Below are positions 25,464 to 35,853 of a DNA stretch of 64,000 nucleotides, in pieces. Source of the stretch: Pollutimonas nitritireducens (GTDB lineage Bacteria > Pseudomonadota > Gammaproteobacteria > Burkholderiales > Burkholderiaceae_B). Position numbers and translations under genes: made by a program. Location of the stretch: the NCBI RefSeq assembly GCF_002849615.1, contig NZ_PDNV01000009.1:166157-230156 (forward strand), written 5' to 3'. The stretch's first letter is position 1. Each line of letters begins with the position of its first letter. The notes beneath the pieces were generated by a model. The model was not told the origin of the DNA. It ran no database searches and worked only from the letters and a program-made list of their open reading frames with translations.

Positions 25464-26456
25464 ATGTTTACTTTACGCGCCTTGTTCATCGTCGCCCTGC
25501 TGGTGGTGGTTGGTGTATTGCCGCTGGTGCTTGGCGACTACTACATCAGCCTCGCCATCAAGATCATGATCTTCGCGATCTTCGCACTGAGCCTGCAATT
25601 GCTGGTGGGCGGCGTCGGCTTGGTCAGCCTGGGCCATGCGGCCTTCTTTGGCATTGCGGCCTATGCGACGACACTGTTTTCACCTGAGTCGGGGCCGGGC
25701 AATTTGTTCATCCTGTTGCCGGCCGCCATGCTGTGCGCACTGGTCTACGCCCTGGTAACCGGAGCGCTCGCCCTGCGAACCAAGGGTGTGTATTTCATCA
25801 TGGTGACACTGGCCTTCTCGCAAATGGCTTACTACGTCTTTCATGACACCGACATCGGCGGAGGCAGCGACGGTATCTATCTGTACTTCCGTCCTGAGCT
25901 GCGCCTGGGGGACATGCTGCTCCTGAATATCGACAGTCCTTACAGCTTCTATTTGTTCACCCTTGGCTGCCTGTTGGTCAGCTGGATTTTCCTCGCCGTA
26001 TTGATGCGCTCGCGATTCGGCGCGGCACTGGCAGGTATCCGTGTCAATGAGCAGCGCATGCGCAGCGCGGGTTACTCAACCTTCAACTACAAACTGGTTG
26101 CGTACGCGCTGGCCGGCGCCATGGCCGGAATCAGCGGACTGCTCTATGCGGCCAAAGACGGTTTCGTGAATCCGGAACTGCTGGCGTGGGAACAGTCGGG
26201 CCTGGTATTGCTCATGGTCATCCTGGGAGGCAGCACCCGATTGTGGGGAGCCGTGCTAGGCGCCACCGGACTGACACTGCTTCAAGAGGCCTTTCAGTCG
26301 CAGGCGCTATTCGGCGATTGGTCCAGCCATTGGCATCTTACTTTCGGCCTGAGCATTATTGCCTTGGTTGCGCTGATGCCCAACGGTCTCATCGGTATCT
26401 CGGCCCAGTGGCGCGGCAAGCGCGCCGCCGCCCGACCGGCCCCATCGCAAGGATAG
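25464..26456 (+). CDS. ABC permease, LivM type
   Basis: A 330-residue polytopic permease. QLLVGGVGLVSLGHAAFFGI is the LivM hallmark (~45-65). The coupling loop is SRFGAALAGIRVNEQRMRS, and VILGGSTRLWGAVLGATGLT is near the end. A basic C-terminal tail (QWRGKRAAARPAP) faces the cytoplasm. It starts 3 bp after the LivH-type gene and is followed 3 bp later by the ATPase gene. Substrate assignment to aromatic acid rests on operon context. Confidence 0.92.
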   Translation: MFTLRALFIVALLVVVGVLPLVLGDYYISLAIKIMIFAIFALSLQLLVGGVGLVSLGHAAFFGIAAYATTLFSPESGPGNLFILLPAAMLCALVYALVTGALALRTKGVYFIMVTLAFSQMAYYVFHDTDIGGGSDGIYLYFRPELRLGDMLLLNIDSPYSFYLFTLGCLLVSWIFLAVLMRSRFGAALAGIRVNEQRMRSAGYSTFNYKLVAYALAGAMAGISGLLYAAKDGFVNPELLAWEQSGLVLLMVILGGSTRLWGAVLGATGLTLLQEAFQSQALFGDWSSHWHLTFGLSIIALVALMPNGLIGISAQWRGKRAAARPAPSQG

Positions 26457-26459
26457 TCC

Positions 26460-27209
26460 ATGCCAGAAATTTTATTGTCCGCGAAAAACATCACCCGCCG
26501 CTTCCAGGGCCTGGTCGCCATCGATGACGTGTCACTAAACCTGGCGCGAGGCACCGTACACGCCGTGATCGGTACGAACGGCGCCGGCAAGTCGACCCTG
26601 GTCAGCGTGCTGGCCGGCGAACTTGCACCCAATGAGGGCGCCATATTCCTGCATCACCAAGAGGTGACTTCATGGTCGCAGCCACGCCGGGCCAGGGCCG
26701 GGCTGGGCCGCAGTTATCAGCGCACGACCATTTTCCCTTCCCTGACCGTGCACGAGAACTGTCGCATTGCCGCGCAAGCCAATCGCCAACAGTTCTGGAA
26801 CTGGACGACTCCTGCCCGCAACTGCCGCTACAGCAACGACGCGGCAGACCAGGCCATACAAATGGCAGGACTGGAGTCCGACCGCGCTCATACGGCGGGC
26901 ATGCTGTCGCACGGACGCAAGCGACAGCTTGAGATTGCAATGAGTCTTGCCACGCACCCCCAGGTGTTGCTGCTCGATGAGCCTCTGGCAGGCATGGGAC
27001 CTGAAGAGACCGAAAGGATGCTTGCGCTACTGGCATCGCTCAAGTACGAGCACGCCATCTTGCTGGTCGAGCATGACATGGACGCGGTATTCAAGGTCGC
27101 CGACGAAATCACCGTAATGGTCAATGGCCGTGTCATCGCGCAAGGCGAACCGCAGGCGATACGACGCAATCCGGACGTGCAGACTGCCTATCTGGGGGAG
27201 GAGGAATGA
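26460..27209 (+). CDS. ABC ATPase, LivG type
   Basis: A 249-residue nucleotide-binding subunit. Walker A is GTNGAGKSTL (~38-47), and the LivG-specific insert follows (GLGRSYQRTTIFPSLTVHEN). The signature motif is degenerate: SHGRKRQLEIAMSL in place of LSGGQ. Walker B is QVLLLDEPLAGMGP, and the H-loop is LLVEHDMD. The Leu-Ser-x-Gly to SHGRK change is common in LivG proteins. Its last 4 bases overlap the LivF-type gene, so the two are translationally coupled. Confidence 0.92.
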   Translation: MPEILLSAKNITRRFQGLVAIDDVSLNLARGTVHAVIGTNGAGKSTLVSVLAGELAPNEGAIFLHHQEVTSWSQPRRARAGLGRSYQRTTIFPSLTVHENCRIAAQANRQQFWNWTTPARNCRYSNDAADQAIQMAGLESDRAHTAGMLSHGRKRQLEIAMSLATHPQVLLLDEPLAGMGPEETERMLALLASLKYEHAILLVEHDMDAVFKVADEITVMVNGRVIAQGEPQAIRRNPDVQTAYLGEEE

Positions 27210-27916
27210 AGCCCTTCATTCAGGCGCGCTCGCTGCATGCGCATTATGGCGAGAGCCATGTCCTACAGGGCGTCAGCCTGGATATCGGATCGGGTGAATC
27301 CATAGGGCTGCTGGGCAGGAACGGTATGGGAAAAAGTACGCTCATACGAACCATCATGGGCCATGTTCCTGCAAGCAGCGGCGCTGTTACCATACGCGGC
27401 AAAGACTGCACGCGCGCCGCGCCGCACCAGGTTGCGAGGCTGGGTGTTGCCTACGTGCCCGAAGGACGTGGAATCTTTCCCAACCTCAATGTGCGGGAAA
27501 ACCTGCAAGTGGCGGCGCGCCCGAGCTTCGAAGGCCGTAGCGATTGGACCTACCACCGTGTACTGCAGACTTTTCCCCGTCTTGCCGAGCGCCTGGAACA
27601 TGGCGGACAGCAACTGTCCGGAGGCGAGCAGCAAATGCTCGCCATAGGACGAGCGCTGATGACCAATCCCGACGTCCTCATCCTGGACGAGGCCACCGAA
27701 GGCCTTGCACCGCTCATCATTGCGGAGATCTGGCGCATCATCGCTTCCGTACGCACAACGGGCATGTCCACGCTGATCGTGGACCGCAATTATCGAAAGG
27801 TGCTGGCACACACCGACCGATGCGTTGTCATGGAGAAAGGTTGCCTGGTCGAAAATCAGCCCAGTGTGGAACTGGCTGGCCAACCCGACCTGCTCATGCG
27901 CTATCTCGGCGTATAG
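27206..27916 (+). CDS. ABC ATPase, LivF type
   Basis: A 236-residue second ATPase subunit. Walker A is LLGRNGMGKSTL (~35-46), followed by GVAYVPEGRGIFPNLNVREN, the signature LSGGEQQMLAIGRAL, Walker B DVLILDEATEGLAP, and a switch region LIVDRNYRK. In the last of these the usual catalytic-loop His (as in LIVEHD) is replaced by Asn-Tyr, a mild oddity also seen in some LivF proteins. It is the last gene of the benzoate import operon, convergent with the tsaC-like gene 23 bp away. Confidence 0.91.
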   Translation: MKPFIQARSLHAHYGESHVLQGVSLDIGSGESIGLLGRNGMGKSTLIRTIMGHVPASSGAVTIRGKDCTRAAPHQVARLGVAYVPEGRGIFPNLNVRENLQVAARPSFEGRSDWTYHRVLQTFPRLAERLEHGGQQLSGGEQQMLAIGRALMTNPDVLILDEATEGLAPLIIAEIWRIIASVRTTGMSTLIVDRNYRKVLAHTDRCVVMEKGCLVENQPSVELAGQPDLLMRYLGV

Positions 27917-27939
27917 GAAATAAGCAAAGCCGTGTATCG

Positions 27940-28974
27940 TCAGGAAAAAGCCGCCGCCGCGCGTCCGATACGATCGTTGACGGCCTGCCATTGCGCATTG
28001 CGTGGCGGCTGCTCGAACAGGATGCGCGCATACCCCTGGTCATCCAGGCGTCGTAGCAAGGCGTATAGTTCCCGCGCATAAGCATCCGGCTTATTGGCGC
28101 ATACCAGCCAATCCACGTTTCCGCCGTTTGCCGCCGCGACCGGGACGTTGAAGACGACGGCCGCCACGCGGTGTATCGGATCTGCGGTGGCATCGACGGC
28201 CCGCAGCAAGTCGTCCATGGCCAGAACCGACAAGGGCGTGCGCGGCGCGTAATGCGCCTTCAAAGAACCCGATACCTGCGGCGCCCCGACATCTGGGCGC
28301 GCCGGCGCAATGCCGAGAACGTCGGCAATCTGGGCTGCCGTCACATGGCCGGGCCGCAACAACACCGGACCTATGCCCTGGTCTATTCGCGATAGATCGA
28401 CAATCGTGGATTCGATGCCAACCTGCGAGGGCCCTCCTTCCAGTATCATCAACGCCGCGGTGGACAACTCTGGAAACTCGGCCCGCACATGCGCGGCATG
28501 TGTGGGTGAAACCTGCCCGAACTTGTTGGCCGAGGGTGCGGCCACGCCCCCCTGACCGTTGGGCTTGAGGCTGGCGAACTGCCGCAACAAGGCCTGGGCC
28601 ACGGGATGCGAGGGACAGCGCAACCCCACGCTCCCATGGCCGCCGCTGACCTCGGCGGGAATGTGTTGCGCTCGTGGCAGGATAAGCGTAAGCGGACCTG
28701 GCCAGAAAGCCTGCATCAAGGCGCGCGCCTCGGGCGGGATGGACGCGGCCCAATACGTGATATCGGCCTCGGGCGCCACGTGCACAATGACCGGATGATT
28801 GGAGGGACGTCCTTTGGCCGCATAAATCCGCGCGATCGCCAATGGATTCTCGGCATCCGCGCCAAGGCCATAGACAGTTTCGGTGGGAAAGGCGACCAGG
28901 CGTCCTTCCATCAATCGCTGGGCCGCTTCTGCCAGCAAGGCGCTCATATCGGGCGACGAAACGTTCGCGGTCAT
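27940..28974 (-). CDS. L-threonylcarbamoyladenylate synthase (Sua5/YwlC type)
   Basis: A 344-residue two-domain Sua5-type enzyme making threonylcarbamoyl-AMP for t6A37 of ANN-decoding tRNAs. The YrdC domain has [20 protein letters not shown] (~22-40), [14 protein letters not shown] with the KxR/SxN nucleotide motif, and [17 protein letters not shown]. The C-terminal Sua5 domain starts near residue 215 ([16 protein letters not shown]). The ATG overlaps the purK stop by 4 bp, typical of this betaproteobacterial purE-purK-sua5 arrangement. Confidence 0.92.
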   Translation of the reverse strand: MTANVSSPDMSALLAEAAQRLMEGRLVAFPTETVYGLGADAENPLAIARIYAAKGRPSNHPVIVHVAPEADITYWAASIPPEARALMQAFWPGPLTLILPRAQHIPAEVSGGHGSVGLRCPSHPVAQALLRQFASLKPNGQGGVAAPSANKFGQVSPTHAAHVRAEFPELSTAALMILEGGPSQVGIESTIVDLSRIDQGIGPVLLRPGHVTAAQIADVLGIAPARPDVGAPQVSGSLKAHYAPRTPLSVLAMDDLLRAVDATADPIHRVAAVVFNVPVAAANGGNVDWLVCANKPDAYARELYALLRRLDDQGYARILFEQPPRNAQWQAVNDRIGRAAAAFS

Positions 28975-30152
28975 GGCTGGAAAGGGATGTCCAGCGCCAG
29001 CGCAACCCGCGACGCAGCGCTTTCCGCTTCCGCGAGCGTGGCGCCCAGTACATTGACATGACCCATTTTCCGGCCGCGTCTCGCTTCGGATTTACCGTAA
29101 AGATGCAGCTTGGCGCCGGGCACGGCCAGCACGGCGGTCCAGTCCGGTTCGCGCTTCAGGCCGGAGGCCCGATCAAACCAGACATCCCCGAGTATGTTGA
29201 GCATGACGACGGAACACAGGCTCGCGGTGTCGCCCAGCGGCATGCCGGCGGTGACACGCACCTGCTGCTCAAACTGGCTGCAGACGCTTGCGTTCATTGT
29301 GTAATGACCACTGTTATGGGGCCTTGGCGCAATTTCGTTGGCGATGAGGCGACCATCCTGCAACACGAAAAATTCCACACACATGACCCCGACATACCGC
29401 AGCCCCTCTGCGATTGCCAGCGCCGCATTGGCGGCCTGGATTGCGATGGCTTGATCCGCCAGTTGGGCGTCGACGATGGAAACCGCCAATATGCCATCGC
29501 GATGCTCGTTACGGGCCGAAGGGTAGAAAACCGCCTGGCCGTCGGCAGCACGTGCCATCACGACGGAGAGTTCGCTGGCCAATGGCAGCAGCGCTTCGAG
29601 TACACAGGCGACGCCGCCGAATGCCTGCAGCGCCTGACGCGCTTCTTCGCGCGTGTTGACCCGGGCCTGGCCCTTGCCATCGTAGCCCAGCCGGGCTGCT
29701 TTCAGTATGCCCGGGAACAAGTCTTCCGGCACGGCATCGATATCTTGCTGTGCATGAATGGCGGCATAAGGAGCGACCGGCACCCCGGTGCTTTCAATGA
29801 AGGCCTTTTCCCGGATACGATCCTGGACAATGGCGACAGAATGCGCACCGGGGCGCACCAGGGAGACCGATGCGAGGGTTTCGAGACTTTGCGCGGGTAC
29901 ATTCTCGAATTCGGTCGTGATCGCCTTGCAGCGTTCAGCCAATTGCCTGAGCCCGACCGGATCGTCATACGCGGCGCGAATGTGAAGGTCGGCGACGGCC
30001 CCAGCGGGGCTTTGCGCATCCGGATCCAGCACAGCGACTTTGTAGCCCAGGCTTTGCGCGGCATGGCAGTACATGCGCCCCAATTGCCCTCCTCCGATCA
30101 TGCCCAGCCAGTCGCCCGGTGGAATCGGGAGGGGAATAGAGGCTTCATTCAT
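28971..30152 (-). CDS. purK: N5-carboxyaminoimidazole ribonucleotide synthase
   Basis: A 393-residue ATP-grasp enzyme converting AIR, ATP and bicarbonate to N5-CAIR in purine synthesis. The opening [20 protein letters not shown] (~17-36) is the PurK signature. [18 protein letters not shown] is the ATP-binding loop, and [20 protein letters not shown] with NSGHYTMNA is the metal/active-site region. It lies 58 bp after purE and overlaps the Sua5-type gene by 4 bp. Its product feeds PurE next door. Confidence 0.95.
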   Translation of the reverse strand: MNEASIPLPIPPGDWLGMIGGGQLGRMYCHAAQSLGYKVAVLDPDAQSPAGAVADLHIRAAYDDPVGLRQLAERCKAITTEFENVPAQSLETLASVSLVRPGAHSVAIVQDRIREKAFIESTGVPVAPYAAIHAQQDIDAVPEDLFPGILKAARLGYDGKGQARVNTREEARQALQAFGGVACVLEALLPLASELSVVMARAADGQAVFYPSARNEHRDGILAVSIVDAQLADQAIAIQAANAALAIAEGLRYVGVMCVEFFVLQDGRLIANEIAPRPHNSGHYTMNASVCSQFEQQVRVTAGMPLGDTASLCSVVMLNILGDVWFDRASGLKREPDWTAVLAVPGAKLHLYGKSEARRGRKMGHVNVLGATLAEAESAASRVALALDIPFQP

Positions 30153-30210
30153 GGAAACAACCTGTCAGCGGTAAAAAGTAGTGTCAACGTACGTCGGGAA
30201 AAAACAAGCG

Positions 30211-30738
30211 CTACATCACTACATGAGGGGGAACCACCATGTCGCGTGCCGCCTCGGTTTGGCGATTGCGATAGGCAATGAGCTTCTGCAGCAATTCGGA
30301 ATTGGTCGTCGCCATGCACGCAACGACATGCAGGGCGGCATTGGCGGCGCCAGCTTCGCCTATGGCAAACGTGGCGACCGGCACGCCTTTGGGCATCTGG
30401 ACAATGGACAACAACGAGTCTTCGCCACGCAAGTATTTGGAAGGTATCGGCACGCCGAATACGGGAACGGGTGTCAGGGCAGCCATCATGCCCGGCAAAT
30501 GAGCCGCGCCCCCTGCACCGGCAATAATGGCGCGCAGCCCGCGATCGACGGCCTGCGTCCCATATTCCGCCATGTCATGGGGCATACGGTGTGCTGAAAC
30601 GACTTTCATTTCGTGGGGAATGCCGAATTCTTCAAGCACCGCAACAGCATTCTTCATGACATCCCAGTCGCTGGCGGAACCCATGATGATGCCGACAAGA
30701 GGGGTGCCGGCAGTACTGGTTTCAGTAAATAGAGTCAT
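30211..30738 (-). CDS. purE: N5-CAIR mutase
   Basis: A 175-residue class I PurE that moves the carboxyl group from N5-CAIR to give CAIR. The substrate loop [16 protein letters not shown] (~16-31), the [14 protein letters not shown] motif with the catalytic His, and [20 protein letters not shown] are intact. AGGTGAG precedes the ATG. Downstream is purK and 77 bp upstream is purC, so three consecutive purine steps are clustered. Confidence 0.95.
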   Translation of the reverse strand: MTLFTETSTAGTPLVGIIMGSASDWDVMKNAVAVLEEFGIPHEMKVVSAHRMPHDMAEYGTQAVDRGLRAIIAGAGGAAHLPGMMAALTPVPVFGVPIPSKYLRGEDSLLSIVQMPKGVPVATFAIGEAGAANAALHVVACMATTNSELLQKLIAYRNRQTEAARDMVVPPHVVM

Positions 30739-30815
30739 AGCGGCTCACCTATAAGAAAGGTCGCAAATTGGGCGGAGCAAGAAGATATTCTACCGTGCCC
30801 GTCATGACACGCCCT

Positions 30816-31697
30816 TCAAGCCGTGAGACGCGTGAGGGCTTCGCGGTATTTGTCAGCCGTCTTCTCAAGGACCTCGGCGGGCAGACGTGGTGCCGGAGGC
30901 GTCTTGTCCCAAACCTGCGTTTCCAGCCAATCGCGCACGAACTGCTTATCGAACGACGGCGGACTGATTCCCTCGGCGTAACCCGAAGCGGGCCAGAAAC
31001 GCGAAGAGTCGGGTGTCAGCACCTCGTCCATCAGGTGCAGGCGACCGTCGTCATCGAGGCCGAATTCGAACTTGGTGTCCGCAATGATAATTCCCTTGCT
31101 CAGGGCAAAAGCGGCAGCCTCGGAATACAAGCGCAGCGTGACCGCACGGATTTCCTCGGCCAGGTCTTTGCCCAGCAGATTCACCACGTAATCGAAATCC
31201 ACGTTTTCGTCATGAGAACCAAACTCGGCCTTGGCCGCCGGTGTAAAAATGGGCTCGGGCAGCTTGGCTGCCTGCCGCAGGCCGGCGGGCAGGCTTATGC
31301 CGCATACTTTGCCGGTGGCCCGATAGTCGTTCCATCCCGAACCGATAAGGTAGCCGCGGGCTACCGCCTCTACCATGATGGGCTGCAAACGCTTGACCAC
31401 CATGGCGCGGCCGGCGACCTGGTCTCGCTCGTCTGCCGCCACAACATCTTCAGGCGCGATACCTGTGGAATGATTGGGTAGAACGTGAGCCAGCTTCTTC
31501 AGCCAGAACTCGGTGAGTTCGGTAAGCACTTGGCCTTTGCCCGGTATCGGATCATCAAGGATGACATCGAAGGCCGATATGCGATCGGATGCCACGATGA
31601 GTAGCTTGTCGTTCCCCACCGCATACATATCGCGCACTTTACCGCGCGCCAGCAGAGGGAGCGACTTGATAGTTGATTGATGTAGAGCCTGTACCAC
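30816..31697 (-). CDS. purC: SAICAR synthase
   Basis: A 293-residue enzyme that joins CAIR with aspartate. [20 protein letters not shown] is the N-terminal ATP-binding hairpin, [19 protein letters not shown] the PurC signature, and [20 protein letters not shown] the C-terminal one. I chose GTG 31697 (AAGGA 6 bases upstream) over the longer frame to 31754, because homology starts only at [10 protein letters not shown]. It lies 74 bp downstream of fba in the leftward block. Confidence 0.94.
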   Translation of the reverse strand: MVQALHQSTIKSLPLLARGKVRDMYAVGNDKLLIVASDRISAFDVILDDPIPGKGQVLTELTEFWLKKLAHVLPNHSTGIAPEDVVAADERDQVAGRAMVVKRLQPIMVEAVARGYLIGSGWNDYRATGKVCGISLPAGLRQAAKLPEPIFTPAAKAEFGSHDENVDFDYVVNLLGKDLAEEIRAVTLRLYSEAAAFALSKGIIIADTKFEFGLDDDGRLHLMDEVLTPDSSRFWPASGYAEGISPPSFDKQFVRDWLETQVWDKTPPAPRLPAEVLEKTADKYREALTRLTA

Positions 31698-31771
31698 GAA
31701 GTATCCTTGAAATAGAACGTCCTGCCGGATCAGTCCGGACAGGACGGAAATCAAAACAAAGCCAGGAGCAT

Positions 31772-32836
31772 TTACTTGACGACTTGGGCGAGTTCTCCGG
31801 CCGCGTAGCGCTTGGCCATCTCAGTCAACGGTATAGGCTTGATCTTGCTTGCATTGCCCGCTGTGCCGAACTGTTCGTAGCGCTGCTTGCACACGTCCTT
31901 GGCGGCCTGCCGTGCGGGCTTGAGGTATTCACGCGGATCGAACTTGGATGGATTTTCACCCAGGAAACGACGGATGGCGCCCGTCATGGCCAGGCGAATA
32001 TCGGTGTCGATATTGATCTTGCGGACACCGAACTTGATGGCTTCCTGGATTTCTTCGACCGGGACGCCGTAGGTTTCCTTCATGTCGCCGCCGAATTCGC
32101 GGATTTCGGCCAGGAGATCCTGCGGCACGCTGGAGCTGCCGTGCATCACCAGGTGGGTGTTCGGCAGGCGATGATGGATTTCCTTGATGCGCGAGATCGA
32201 CAGGATGTCGCCTGTGGGCTTGCGGGTGAACTTGTAGGCGCCATGACTCGTTCCGATGGCGATGGCAAGCGCGTCGAGTTGCGTCTGGCGTACGAAATCG
32301 GCGGCCTGCTCCGGATCGGTAAGCAGTTGCTCCATGGTGAGCTTGCCGTCGGCGCCGTGACCGTCTTCCTTGTCACCCTGCATGGTTTCCAGCGAACCGA
32401 GGCAACCGAGCTCGCCTTCGACGGTAACCCCAACCTTGTGCGCCATTTCGACCACGCGACGCGTGACATCGAGATTGTGCTCATACTCGGCGATGGTCTT
32501 GCCGTCTTCCTTGAGCGAGCCGTCCATCATCACGCTGGAGAATCCCAGGTCGATGGCGCCCTGACAAACAGCGGGCGACTGACCGTGATCCTGATGCATG
32601 ACGACCGGGATATTGGGGTAGCTTTCGACCGCCGCCTGGATGAGATACTTGAGAAAGCCTTCGCCGGCGTACTTGCGCGCACCTGCCGACGCTTGCATGA
32701 TGACCGGGCTGTTGGTCTCGGACGCCGCTTCCATGATGGCCTGAACTTGCTCCAGGTTGTTGACATTGAAAGCTGGGATACCGTAGCCGTTTTCGGCAGC
32801 ATGATCGAGCAACTGACGCATGGAAACTAGAGCCAT
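31772..32836 (-). CDS. fba: class II fructose-1,6-bisphosphate aldolase
   Basis: A 354-residue zinc aldolase (CBB/FbaA type B). [20 protein letters not shown] is near the N-terminus, and [20 protein letters not shown] carries a Zn-binding His-x-Asp-His. [16 protein letters not shown] holds the second His, and [17 protein letters not shown] the third. [16 protein letters not shown] marks the substrate phosphate region. AGGAGG sits 8 bases before the ATG. The enzyme serves glycolysis and gluconeogenesis. Confidence 0.95.
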   Translation of the reverse strand: MALVSMRQLLDHAAENGYGIPAFNVNNLEQVQAIMEAASETNSPVIMQASAGARKYAGEGFLKYLIQAAVESYPNIPVVMHQDHGQSPAVCQGAIDLGFSSVMMDGSLKEDGKTIAEYEHNLDVTRRVVEMAHKVGVTVEGELGCLGSLETMQGDKEDGHGADGKLTMEQLLTDPEQAADFVRQTQLDALAIAIGTSHGAYKFTRKPTGDILSISRIKEIHHRLPNTHLVMHGSSSVPQDLLAEIREFGGDMKETYGVPVEEIQEAIKFGVRKINIDTDIRLAMTGAIRRFLGENPSKFDPREYLKPARQAAKDVCKQRYEQFGTAGNASKIKPIPLTEMAKRYAAGELAQVVK

Positions 32837-32913
32837 GGCAAGACCTCCTGATAGCAGATTGAATAGGAATAGACTCGATTTTACGAGGGAATGAGATTAA
32901 TTGCTGATGAGCA

Positions 32914-33534
32914 TTACCGTATTGCCGACTTAGGACGAAAGGCGGCAACGCGATCCCGGTGCGTTTCGACATAAGGTCCACCGATAAGGTCGATACAGTA
33001 GGGAACTGCCGCGAAAACGCCGGAAACCACCACTTTGCCTTCCGCGTCCTTCAAGCCTTCCAGCGTTTCCCGGATGGCCTTGGGCTGCCCGGGAAGGTTT
33101 ATGATCAGCGCGGCATGGTCGGACGTCTCGCGAATGACGGCAACCTGGCGGGAAAGTATCGCCGTCGGCACAAATTTCAGGCTGACCTGACGCATCTGTT
33201 CGCCAAAGCCGGGCATTTCGCGCGTTGCCACGGCGAGCGTCGCTTCCGGTGTTACGTCTCGACGGGCCGGACCCGTGCCGCCCGTGGTCAGCACCAGATC
33301 GCAGCCCAGCACATCTACCAGTTCGATGAGCGTGGCCGATATTTGCTGGCGGTCGTCGGGAATTAGGCGTGCGACAAACTGCGGGGGCCGCGTCAAGGTA
33401 TGCTCAAGCCAACCCTGAAGCGCAGGGATACCCTGGTCTTCGTAGGTGCCGCTGGAAGCCCGGTCGGAAATCGAGACCAGTCCTACCAACAACTCGTCGG
33501 GGTGGGTGCGGACCAGCCGCGAGGATGCCGTCAT
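32914..33534 (-). CDS. mog: molybdopterin adenylyltransferase (MogA/MoaB type)
   Basis: A 206-residue MoCF-biosynthesis domain protein that adenylates molybdopterin before Mo insertion. LLVGLVSISDRASSGTYEDQ is the N-terminal strand, CDLVLTTGGTGPARRDVTPE the phosphate-binding TGGTG loop (~85-105), and LIINLPGQPKAIRETLEG the C-terminal motif. ATG 33534 is used because AGGAG is 6 bases upstream; an ATG two codons earlier overlaps the site. It sits between pgk and fba, where pyruvate kinase is often found in related gene orders. Confidence 0.87.
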   Translation of the reverse strand: MTASSRLVRTHPDELLVGLVSISDRASSGTYEDQGIPALQGWLEHTLTRPPQFVARLIPDDRQQISATLIELVDVLGCDLVLTTGGTGPARRDVTPEATLAVATREMPGFGEQMRQVSLKFVPTAILSRQVAVIRETSDHAALIINLPGQPKAIRETLEGLKDAEGKVVVSGVFAAVPYCIDLIGGPYVETHRDRVAAFRPKSAIR

Positions 33535-33561
33535 GAACATCTCCTGGTGGCTACTGCGGAA

Positions 33562-34752
33562 TCAGTTCTGGGCACGTTCTTCCAGGATGGCAACCGCCGG
33601 CAGCGTCTTGCCTTCCAGGAATTCCAGGAAAGCCCCACCACCCGTCGAGATATAGCCGATTTCTTCGCCTATGTGATATTTGGCAATCGCAGCCAGCGTA
33701 TCGCCACCTCCGGCAATGGAAAACCCTTCCGTATCGGCAATGGCCTGCGCAATTACCTTGGTGCCATTCGCAAATGCGTCGAACTCAAACACGCCTACAG
33801 GGCCGTTCCAGACGATGGTGCCGGCTTGGGCCAGGATGCCTGCCAATTGCTCCGCCGTCTGCGGACCGATATCCAGGATCAGGTCATCGTCGGCGACGTC
33901 GTGCGCCGCCTTGACCGTTGCCTGTGCGTCGGCCCCAAACGTCTTGGCGCACACCACATCCACAGGGATAGGCACGGCAGCACCCCGCTCTTTCATTGTC
34001 TCGATCACCGCACGGGCCTGGTCCACCTGGTCCGGCTCGGCCAGCGACTTGCCGATGGCGTAGCCCGCCGCAAGCATGAAGGTATTGGCAATACCGCCGC
34101 CCACGACCAGTTGATCGACCTTGTTGGCCAAAGCCAGCAATATGGAGAGCTTGGTCGACACTTTTGAACCGCCCACGATGGCCACGAGCGGCCGCTTGGG
34201 GTCTTTCAATGCACGGCCCAGGGCCAGCAGCTCGGCTTCCAGCAAAGGGCCAGCACAAGCGATGGGGGCATACTTTGCAATCCCGTGCGTCGTGGCCTCG
34301 GCACGATGGGCGGTGCCGAAAGCATCGTTTACATACACATCGCACAGGGCCGCCATCTTGCGGGAGAGTTGTTCGTCATTTTTCTTTTCGCCCACATTGC
34401 AGCGGCAGTTCTCCAGCATGACGACCTGCCCCGGGCTGACCGTAACGCCATCGACCCAGTCAGAGACAAGCGTGACCGGCGCGCCCAGCATTGCGGAAAG
34501 CCGAATTGCCACCGGCGCCAGCGTATCGGCATCGGTGACCGTGCCTTCGGTAGGCCGCCCCAGGTGAGACGTGACCATGACCGCAGCACCCGAATCGAGC
34601 GCCAGCCGTATGGCGGGCACTGAGGCCCGGATACGGGTGTCTTCAGTAATTTCGCCATCGGCGATCGGGACGTTCAAGTCAGAGCGTATAAACACGCGCT
34701 TGCCGGCAAGCGCGTTGGCTTTCGCCAAAGCAGTCAGTGTGGTAATGGTCAT
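33562..34752 (-). CDS. pgk: phosphoglycerate kinase
   Basis: A 396-residue glycolytic kinase. [20 protein letters not shown] opens the N-domain with the RxDxNVP motif, [17 protein letters not shown] follows, and [19 protein letters not shown] is the ATP-domain GGSKV motif (~195-210). [15 protein letters not shown] and [15 protein letters not shown] complete the nucleotide site. ATG 34752 with GGAG 8 bases upstream replaces a slightly longer reading. It lies downstream of gap, with a strong hairpin between them. Confidence 0.95.
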   Translation of the reverse strand: MTITTLTALAKANALAGKRVFIRSDLNVPIADGEITEDTRIRASVPAIRLALDSGAAVMVTSHLGRPTEGTVTDADTLAPVAIRLSAMLGAPVTLVSDWVDGVTVSPGQVVMLENCRCNVGEKKNDEQLSRKMAALCDVYVNDAFGTAHRAEATTHGIAKYAPIACAGPLLEAELLALGRALKDPKRPLVAIVGGSKVSTKLSILLALANKVDQLVVGGGIANTFMLAAGYAIGKSLAEPDQVDQARAVIETMKERGAAVPIPVDVVCAKTFGADAQATVKAAHDVADDDLILDIGPQTAEQLAGILAQAGTIVWNGPVGVFEFDAFANGTKVIAQAIADTEGFSIAGGGDTLAAIAKYHIGEEIGYISTGGGAFLEFLEGKTLPAVAILEERAQN

Positions 34753-34783
34753 GTTGTTATCTCCGGCCAATAGGCGGACGTGT

Positions 34784-34807
34784 CAAGGGCGGGTCGCCCC
34801 GCCCTTG
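34784..34807 (-). repeat. GC-rich hairpin between gap and pgk
   Basis: CAAGGGCGGG (34784-34793) and CCCGCCCTTG (34798-34807) form a perfect 10-bp stem with a 4-base TCGC loop, 17 bp past the gap stop. No T-run follows on the minus strand. It is more likely an mRNA processing/stability element or leaky attenuator than a full terminator. Confidence 0.55.
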
Positions 34808-34824
34808 TTCTGACAAAGAATGAA

Positions 34825-35838
34825 TTACTTGGCCGACATCAGCGCGACCGTGGTATCGAGCATGCGATTGGAGAAACCCCATTCGTTGTCGTACCAGGAA
34901 GACACCTTGACCAGGGAACCGGACACCTTGGTCAGGCCCGCGTCCACCGTGCTGGAGGCCGGATTATGGTTGTAGTCGACCGAGACGAGCGGTTCGTCGT
35001 TGTATTCGAGAATACCCTTCAGCGGACCTTCATCGGCAGCCGCCTTCAGGATGGCGTTGACTTCGTCGACCGTCGTCGGGCGCGCCGAAACAAAAGACAG
35101 GTCGACGATCGATACGTTGATGGTTGGTACGCGTATGGCGTAGCCGTCGAGCTTGCCATTGAGTTCTGGCAGAACCAGGCCAACGGCGGATGCCGCGCCG
35201 GTCTTGGTCGGGATCATGCTTTGCGTGGCCGAACGTGCGCGGCGCAGGTCTTCGTGATAAACGTCAGTAAGAACCTGGTCGTTCGTGTACGAGTGGATGG
35301 TCGTCATCAGGCCATTGACCAGCCCAAGCTTGTCGTGCAGCGGCTTGACTAGCGGTGCCAGGCAGTTGGTCGTGCATGAAGCGTTTGAGATAACGGTATC
35401 ACTGGCTTTCAGGACATTGTGATTAACGCCATACACGATGGTGGCATCGACGTCTTTGCCGCCCGGCGCGGAAATAATCACTTTTTTGGCGCCGCCCCTG
35501 ATGTGGGCGCTGGCCTTTTCCTTGCTGGTGAAGAAACCGGTGCATTCGAGCACGACGTCGACCTTGAGATCGCCCCACGGCAAAGCTGATGGATCGCGAT
35601 TGGCCAGTACGCGGATCTTGTCGCCATTGACCACCATGTAATCGCCGTCGACCGCCACCGTACCGGGAAATTTCCCGTGAGCAGTATCGAAGCGCGTAAG
35701 GTGCACGTTGGTCTTCGGGTCGCCCAGATCGTTGATCGCCACGATTTCTATATCGTGTTTCTTGCCATCTTCGTAGTGCGCACGCAAGATATTGCGTCCG
35801 ATGCGGCCATAACCGTTAATTGCAACACGAATCGTCAT
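34825..35838 (-). CDS. gap: glyceraldehyde-3-phosphate dehydrogenase
   Basis: A 337-residue tetrameric NAD-dependent dehydrogenase. [19 protein letters not shown] is the Rossmann start. The active site [13 protein letters not shown] contains the catalytic Cys (about residue 156), and [20 protein letters not shown] and [14 protein letters not shown] are conserved C-terminal blocks. It lies 15 bp downstream of tkt and upstream of pgk, forming a leftward glycolytic/Calvin-type gene order common in Burkholderiales. Confidence 0.96.
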   Translation of the reverse strand: MTIRVAINGYGRIGRNILRAHYEDGKKHDIEIVAINDLGDPKTNVHLTRFDTAHGKFPGTVAVDGDYMVVNGDKIRVLANRDPSALPWGDLKVDVVLECTGFFTSKEKASAHIRGGAKKVIISAPGGKDVDATIVYGVNHNVLKASDTVISNASCTTNCLAPLVKPLHDKLGLVNGLMTTIHSYTNDQVLTDVYHEDLRRARSATQSMIPTKTGAASAVGLVLPELNGKLDGYAIRVPTINVSIVDLSFVSARPTTVDEVNAILKAAADEGPLKGILEYNDEPLVSVDYNHNPASSTVDAGLTKVSGSLVKVSSWYDNEWGFSNRMLDTTVALMSAK

Positions 35839-35853
35839 TGTTACTCTCCTGTT

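Noticed and set aside
28842..30281. Rightward 479-codon open frame
   Set aside because: Antisense shadow of purK and the Sua5-type gene, which have full family motifs.
31673..32830. Rightward 385-codon open frame
   Set aside because: Antisense to fba; its openness reflects high third-position GC.
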